In this document: positions 58,455-64,000 of the stretch, one piece after another
Numbering within the stretch: position 1 is the first letter of the stretch
How the letters are laid out: every line of letters begins with the position of its first letter
Source: Heracleum sosnowskyi
Lineage: Eukaryota > Streptophyta > Magnoliopsida > Apiales > Apiaceae
DNA: 64,000 bases
Reading direction: 5' to 3'
Assembly (NCBI GenBank): GCA_030848705.1
Contig: CM061245.1
Location: 43,900,711 to 43,964,710 of the forward strand
The notes under the pieces: model-generated
What the model was told of the DNA's origin: nothing
Seen by the model: only the letters and a program-made list of their open reading frames with translations
Database searches by the model: none
Made by a program: the position numbers and the translations under genes

Positions 58455-59057
58455 CTAGAGCTTCAATCGTTAATACACATATATATAATACCTGATTAAT
58501 ATCGAAAAAGGAAATACACACACGACCTCTAATTTAACAAAAGAACAAAAAGAGGGAGATAAATTTTAAGATTGGACCAGGCTTTAATGGCTTTAATGGA
58601 CCGGAAAAAGTTTAAAGCTTTGATCCTGGGCCGATTCAATACTAGAAGGGGCTGGAAGCTAGGGTTATTACTAATAGCTGAGGGAATCAGGTCAAATTGT
58701 GAGAGAGGAGAGATGAGGAGAACTTTAAATGCAGCGCTTAGATCTTCCGTCCATGTATTGAAACTGATTAATGTATATCTTGAGGGCAACCAGAGGAGTA
58801 TATCTACTCTATCCATCGCTAGTTCCAAACAAAAAATGTCCTACTCTCAACAACATGTATTGAAGCAGTGGTATTGCAATTATTCTACGAATCGGGCTGA
58901 AAAGGTTGCCGAGAAGTATAGCAAGACAAATTTGGACGAAATGAAAGCTTATTGTGAGACCTTAGTGGATGCTGAAATTTGGGAAGATCTTAGAGATGTT
59001 TTTAGGATGTGGATTGCTCGGGAGGATGAACCCAATATTGATATTGACTTCTTCAAT
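58455..59057 (+). repeat. Inverted duplication, left arm
   Basis: About 600 bp match the reverse complement of 59492-60078 with scattered differences. It covers the leader and first exon of a PPR-like gene. Confidence 0.82.
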
Positions 59058-59420
59058 TTTTATCTCAAGGCATGTTCGGAGATAGGTGGTTGCAATCTCA
59101 TAAATTTGTTTGATGAGTTGCACCATTATGAGGATAATTATCAGATTAAAGGACATGCAGTCACTTATAATCTGATTATGGACTTTGCTGTTCGATGTGA
59201 GGCCCATGGTATTCACGTTGGCATTATAATATTTTAGTGGTAAATCCTCCCCCTCTTGTTTTTAATTTTTCTTTTTATTTTGATTTTATAAACTGAGTTA
59301 CTGACTCATTTATATCTCTTGTAAAAGGATGGTTGACAAACACATGTTTAATGAAACTACTTTCAGCCAAGCGCTTGATATCTTCTTGCTAGACCACGAC
59401 TTCCCAACTGCCAGGGGTAT
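58713..59420 (+). pseudogene. PPR-like gene, 5' portion, plus-strand copy
   Basis: The frame from ATG 58713 (MRRTLNAALRSSVHVLKLIN) has an Arg/Ser-rich start that could be a mitochondrial targeting peptide. It continues YCETLVDAEIWEDLRDVFRM, FNFYLKACSEIGGCNLINLF and HAVTYNLIMDFAVRCEAHG, typical helix-pair repeats. A second open stretch, VDKHMFNETTFSQALDIF, begins at 59328 after an AG acceptor, but I could not find the donor that joins them in frame. The copy ends at about 59420. It has no internal stop up to 59237 and is probably the 5' part of the gene whose 3' part lies at 56306-58192 on the other strand. Confidence 0.55.
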
Positions 59421-59491
59421 TCTATATGTGTGTATTCTACTACCATGTTTAATTATGGAAGTGACCACGACTTCTAGTGCTTGATATCTTC

Positions 59492-59832
59492 TTGAAGAAG
59501 TCAATATCAATATCGGGTTCATCCTCCCGAGCAATCCATATCCTAAAAACATCTCTAAGATATTCCCAAACTTCAGCATCCACTAAGGTCTCACAATAAG
59601 CTCTCATTTCGTCCAAATTTGTCTTGCTATACTTCTCGGCAACCTTTTAAGCCCGATTAGTAGAATAATCGCAATACCACTGCTTCAATACATGTTGAGA
59701 GTACAACATTTTTTGTTTGGAACTAGCGATGGATAGAGTAGATATACTCCTCTTGTTGCCCTCAAGATATACATTAATCAGTTTCAATACATGGACGGAA
59801 GATCTAAGCGTCGCATTTAAAGTTCTCCTCAT
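59492..59832 (-). pseudogene. PPR-like gene, first exon, minus-strand copy (broken)
   Basis: ATG at 59830-59832 begins MRRTLNATLRSSVHVLKLIN, the same protein start as 58713. A TAA at 59647-59649 replaces a Glu codon, and homology ends at about 59492 after DEPDIDIDFF. It has the orientation of the 3' portion (56306-58192), so it may be the original first exon or a duplicate. Confidence 0.6.
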
Positions 59833-60078
59833 CTCTCATCTCTCACAATTTGACCTGATTCCCTCAGCTATTAGTAATAACCCTAGCATCCACTCCCTTC
59901 TAATATTGAATCGGCTCAGGATCAAAGCTTTAGACTTTTTCCGGCCCATTAAAACCTGGTCCAATCTTAAACTTTATCTCTCTTTTTTTGTTCCTTTGTT
60001 AAATTAAAGATCGTGTGTGTATTTCCTTTTTCGATATTAATCAGGTATTCTATATGTGTATTAACGATTGAAGCTCTT
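59492..60078 (-). repeat. Inverted duplication, right arm
   Basis: This matches 58455-59057 in inverse, including the leader and the TTCAATCGTTAATACACATA end, with a spacer of about 435 bp between the arms. It abuts the LTR of F at about 60079. Confidence 0.82.
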
Positions 60079-60600
60079 GATAACATCCGTAGACAGTATC
60101 TTGATAACATCCGTAGACAGCTAGTACTGCTATCCGTAGACAATACATTGTCCACATCCGTTGAAGGCTAATGTTGCTATCCGTTGACAATCAATTTCAC
60201 TTATGTAAAATTACAAGGCATAAACTATTTACAATTAGCCTTCATATTCTACATATCTATTAATAATCAACATGACTTATTCAGTCTAAAAACTAATACC
60301 TCAACTTCAACATCAGGAATACACATCAGGACTGCACATCAGGATTGCACATCAGGATTGTACATCAGGATTGCATATCAGAATTGCACATCAGGATTTC
60401 ATCAGGATTGTTCCTCAGGATTGCATCTCGTTATTGTACATTAGGATTACACAAGCATGTTACATTGAGTCTTATCCGTAGATAAGCTTCCCATCAACGG
60501 ATATTGTAAAAGCATGCTATCCGTTGATGACTACATTTTATTTGTACAATTTTTACTAAGTTAATTTAGGTATCATTAAAAAACAACATAGTTCCTAACA
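60079..60600 (-). repeat. 3' LTR of copia element F, truncated
   Basis: The minus strand begins TGTTAGGAACTATGTTG right after a polypurine tract. The far end is cut at the inverted duplication, so about 520 bp remain. It carries about eight copies of ATCCGTAGAC/ATCCGTTGAC and a tandem ACATCAGGATTGC array. Confidence 0.75.
60316..60460. repeat. ACATCAGGATTGC tandem array
   Basis: About nine to ten imperfect 14-bp units (ACATCAGGATTGC, with variants) lie head to tail inside the LTR of F. Confidence 0.85.
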
Positions 60601-60609
60601 ATCTCCCCC
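60601..60609 (-). promoter_or_regulatory. Polypurine tract of element F
   Basis: GGGGGAGAT on the minus strand lies next to the LTR, identical to those of D and E. Confidence 0.85.
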
Positions 60610-60831
60610 AATTTATGCCTGGTTGAGAATCAACCATAAATTAAGAGTCTTGATGATAACAAAACCACTTCTAACAAATAAACAGTAACAGTAAAAATAG
60701 CATTAAGCTACATAAATGAAAAACTAAAGAGTAGAGATAATTACATAGAGAGTGCTCCTCTAGACTGAGCAGATTTAATTCCTTTTATTCTCTCTCTTGG
60801 AGGCTGAATCTTCTCTCTCTTGTTGTAGGGG

Positions 60832-62549
60832 TCATGCTCTCACCTTCCCTCCTTTGTAGACAAAGGTCAGTCTTTCAGGCAGATCTCTAAATTTGTATGT
60901 GCCTCTTATTTCACTAACTTCATCAAGGAAGAGATTCATGTTTGAGTACTCCTATATTTCTGCAATGTACAAAAAGTTTGTCTTGTTCTCAACTAGCTTG
61001 GCAACTTTTGGTGCAACATTCAGCTTGATTGGTCCTTGTTGAGTTCTTTTGATTTGTTCTCTTTTCTTTCACTTCTTTTCAGCTTCAATTAAGAACTTAG
61101 GGAAAACCAAGTTTTCAAACTCAATAGGCTCTTCTTTAGGCTCTACAGGAGTCCCGTGGAAGGTGGTTTGAGATTGAGTTGTAGCTGTAGTAGGGTCTTC
61201 AAAAATAATCATCATCCCTGTATCTCTCTTCTCTTCTACTTTCTCAGGAGAGACAGGCCTATGTGATCTTTTCTTCCATCTGGTTGGCTTGGACTTAGGC
61301 ATTGTCTTCCTTTTCTTCAATTTCCTCATAGTAGGGGTCTCTTCCTCTACAGCCACACTACTTTCTTCCTCCATTTCCCTCATTAGTTCTTGGGTCAATC
61401 TAGCCTGTTTTTCAGGTGTAGATTCAAAACCCTGGGGATTGGCTTCTTTTCTTATTCTGGAAATCTCCTATGCTTTGGCTTCATTGAACCTAGGATGGCT
61501 CCTTGTGATATGAATCTCCTTACCATTTCTGTAGATAACAGTCAACCCTTGTCTCAGCTCTATGTCATTGGTAGTCTTGAGATTCCTGATAAGAGCTGCT
61601 AACACCTTAGACTCATCAGGCTTGGGAAATGGATAGTCCACTTCTAATTTGTTCTTGCCATGATGTCTTGGTGGTGATCCAGTGCTGCCACTGAAGATTG
61701 ATTGAAACTCCTTAACACTTGAGTGTTCAGCATCATATTCTTTTTGTAGAATAATGGTATTAGGAGTGACAACTTTCAGGATGGTTGTGTGGACATGAAC
61801 TGAACTTGTTGAAGATGGATTCCTTAATTAACTTCTCTGAGTTGAGAAAGACTTGGACATCCTTAGCTTGAGGAAAGACCACCTTTGTGAGTTGAAACTC
61901 ACTTGGATTTGCAACAAATCATCAATAAGACGATGACAACCAATTACAGAGTGGGACTTCTCCAAAGAGGTTAAAGATGGAGAATCAGGAATGGATGTGT
62001 GAATCATATCCACATCCAAAGAGAGAGTAGGTGAGTTTGGTGTTTCTGTTTCAGTTTGAATAGATAAAGAATGGGGTTGTGACTCCACATTTACTAGAGC
62101 CACATCAACCTGAATTTGTGATGGTGTCATTGACACTGTGTGTGATCCCTGTGCTACCCCGGATAGTTTAGACCTCTTTCTCCTTTCATAGGCCTTGGAT
62201 GTATCTGTGGGACTTCTTGTGTCCCTATCCCTCTTGTGTTGTGTCCCTGGTTGGGAACTATTTAAAATAGTAACATCCTTTTGGGAGGATGCCACTAGGG
62301 ATGTGATAGATTCTTTTTCAACCACTGCATCTTTTTGAGAAGATACAAGGTGGCTAGGCTGGGACACACTTATCTCACCCTCCTTGTTCTTGGGGTTTCG
62401 AACAATGCTTTTGAGAACTTGCAGTTCTGAAGAAACCTCATCATAGTGTGATATGATGTGTTCTTCTCTTCGAAGTCCACCAGAGCTGTGAAGTTGTTCT
62501 TCTCGTATGTGAAACCAGTGAGAGACATTATCTTGTTGGTTGGTGCCAT
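60832..62549 (-). pseudogene. Third reading frame of copia element F (decayed)
   Basis: ATG at 62547-62549 starts MAPTNKIMSLTGFTYEKNN; MMRFLQNCKFSKAL resembles HLLQNFLAQSEIGRAL in D's third frame. The frame is lost near 62400 and resumes in other frames: a Ser/Gln/Thr-rich region (62367-61828), a basic segment (KLKKRKTMPKSKPTRWKKRS, 61069-61398) and a C-terminal part (FLDEVSEIRGTYKFRDLPER) ending in TGA at 60832-60834. Total length is much shorter than in D and E, partly by deletion. Pol of F is not in the window: the element is truncated to the right. Confidence 0.65.
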
Positions 62550-62930
62550 TGATGTAAGTTTTGAATTTACAGAGAGAGATTTTTGCTTCGAGAGAGAATA
62601 TGATTTCTTGCCTTAGGGAATTTTGGAAAATGATAGAAAAAGATTAACTGAGAGTAAAATTCAATTTATACTCCCCCAAAATAATTCACTAATAAAACCA
62701 GAATAATTGAAAGAAATTATCTAATTGAGCAAGAAAGTAACCGTTTAAAAGTAATGGATTGAAAAGTAAAGTCATGAATTTACTGTAATTACATACACGT
62801 ACTGTACGCATGTAACTACGGATAAGATTGTGACTTTAACGGTTACGATTAAACTAAACTATCTACGGATAGGATTTTACCTTTTGGGATTCGATATCCG
62901 TAGAGGTGTAAAATGGTATCCGTAGACAAA
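62550..62930 (-). other. Leader of F's third frame with motif copies
   Basis: No gene is seen. Four copies of TATCCGTAGA or its inverse are present (62816-62925), the same motif as in F's LTR. Confidence 0.6.
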
Positions 62931-63172
62931 GAAAAATCTAGTGTCAGAGATGACCAAATATCACAGATTATTTCTTCAATAATATATCTCAGGTGGATCA
63001 CAAAACAATCCACCTGAAATTTTTAAAAGTATTGTGTTCTTATATTTATTCTAGTTTTGCAATTTAGTTTATCTGTTCTTACTTTCAAACTTTCAAATCT
63101 CAAAAAAGTTGTAAAAATCAATAATTGTATTCAACCCCCCACCCTTCTACAATTCTGTAAGTGTGTAACTGG
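62931..63172 (+). repeat. Copia LTR 3'-end fragment, plus orientation
   Basis: TTGTATTCAACCCCCCACCC then TTCTACAATTCTG resembles the end of E's LTR (CGTATTCAACCC...CTTCTACGATAC). It is opposite in orientation to F, so it is a separate truncated insertion or an inversion product. It includes the hairpin AGGTGGATC...GATCCACCT-like near 62990-63017. Confidence 0.5.
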
Positions 63173-63311
63173 GAATAACAATGCCCATCAAAAAACATTC
63201 AGAGACTTAAGATATATATGTTTTGAATTGAGTTTGTTTTGAATTTTTTATATAAGGTGACGTGAGGTACAACATATGTATGAATGATGTGTATTAACAA
63301 TAAATTTGCAG

Positions 63312-63447
63312 TATAATCTATTCCAGCAATGGTGGCTGGTGTATTTTCAGAGGACGAACATTGTGGCTTGAAGCAACTGCTACTTTTCGTAAGCTGCTTT
63401 CTGAAGGTTTTTTTGGTTCACTCAGCCTGGCCATAAGCCACCTATAA
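63312..63447 (+). other. Possible exon of an unrecognised gene
   Basis: After an acceptor-like AATTTGCAG at 63303-63311, an open stretch of 44 codons reads SNGGWCIFRGRTLWLEATA and KLLSEGFFGSLSLA before TAA at 63445-63447. The composition looks protein-like, but no family was recognised and no neighbouring exon was found. Confidence 0.25.
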
Positions 63448-64000
63448 AACTATTCTGGAACCACCAATAGTTCACATTCTATAATCACAAATAACATTTA
63501 CAAAAATGATTATTGACGGTGCTAAAAGTTTCATCCATTCAACAATTTTAGATCCGCGTGGGATTTCTAGGACAATAGGCATCAATGTTGAAATCATGTA
63601 AATGACATTTTCTTTAGGCTTGTTTTGAAACACAGGGACATCCTCGTGGTCTAAGGTGAAAGGTGACCAACATTACTGCCACAAGCCCAACCTACATTTC
63701 CGAATGGTCTTACCATGATCCTCCAAGATTTAACATTGAAAGTGTAGTGTTTAAGATTATTGCCACCAGGCTGACCCCCATTAATTTATGTTATTCAACT
63801 TTAATCATGCATGGACAGTGTAAAATTAGAGATTGGTGACATTGTTAGTGTTTAAAAAACAAAGACGGTAGACCTGGGCTTTTCTATTTACCTAGTGTTA
63901 CAATTGCTAGTATCATTTCTGGAGTTACATTCAAAATGAAATATAATTCTGAATGATATATAAAAACAACATGAAGTAATCGAATGATACCAAGTATACA
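63448..64000. other. No feature seen
   Basis: This stretch has mixed composition with no open frame, repeat or element terminus that I could recognise. Confidence 0.5.

Noticed and set aside
58529..58828. Minus-strand open frame over the left arm of the duplication, and its plus-strand mirror at 59717
   Set aside because: Both are antisense shadows of the PPR-like first exon.

Overview
This window is nuclear DNA of a flowering plant, most likely a eudicot with a large, repeat-rich genome. The evidence is full-length Ty1/copia and Ty3/gypsy elements with plant-type primer-binding sites, plant Helitron termini, a FAR1-type Mutator-like (MULE) transposase with plant splice sites, and pieces of a pentatricopeptide-like gene. 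I cannot name the species. No bacterial, organellar, rRNA, tRNA or CRISPR sequence was seen.

Layout. (1) 1-6848: copia element A, minus strand, with gag, pol and 5' LTR; its 3' LTR lies outside the window. A sits inside the protease region of a second copia element, B (6849-10970, minus). (2) 10971-13740: AT-rich iterated repeats with a Helitron-like 3' end. (3) 13741-43853: an old Ty3/gypsy element C (minus, target-site duplication ACAAC) carrying two younger copia insertions. D (13882-23172, minus, duplication AAGCC) is in its 3' LTR. E (27625-41097, plus, duplication CTCGG) is at its gag-protease junction. An LTR-like block (24166-26540) replaces the RNase H and integrase region of C. (4) 43859-48105: an RPA-like pseudogene fragment and a head-to-tail array of Helitron units. 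(5) 48133-55352: a foldback MITE, a FAR1-type MULE with a five-exon broken transposase gene, a non-autonomous partner containing a (GA)75 tract, and another MITE. (6) 56306-60078: a fragmented PPR-like gene whose first exon is duplicated in inverted orientation. (7) 60079-63170: the 3' part of a fifth copia element F (minus) and a plus-oriented LTR fragment. (8) 63171-64000: mostly featureless.

How the parts relate. A, B, D, E and F look like Sirevirus-type copia elements: a long gag with zinc knuckles, a tRNA-iMet primer site, a GGGGGAGAT polypurine tract and, in D, E and F, a long third reading frame downstream of pol. E has uninterrupted gag and pol and could be a recent autonomous copy. 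D has lost reverse transcriptase and RNase H, yet has near-identical LTRs and a perfect duplication, so it may have moved in trans. Each copia family has its own short motif repeated many times in its LTR or 3' noncoding DNA. That shared architecture, together with a conserved splice-acceptor-like site at the gag-pol junction of four elements and the third frame that does not look like an envelope, is the most interesting signal here. All calls were made by eye.
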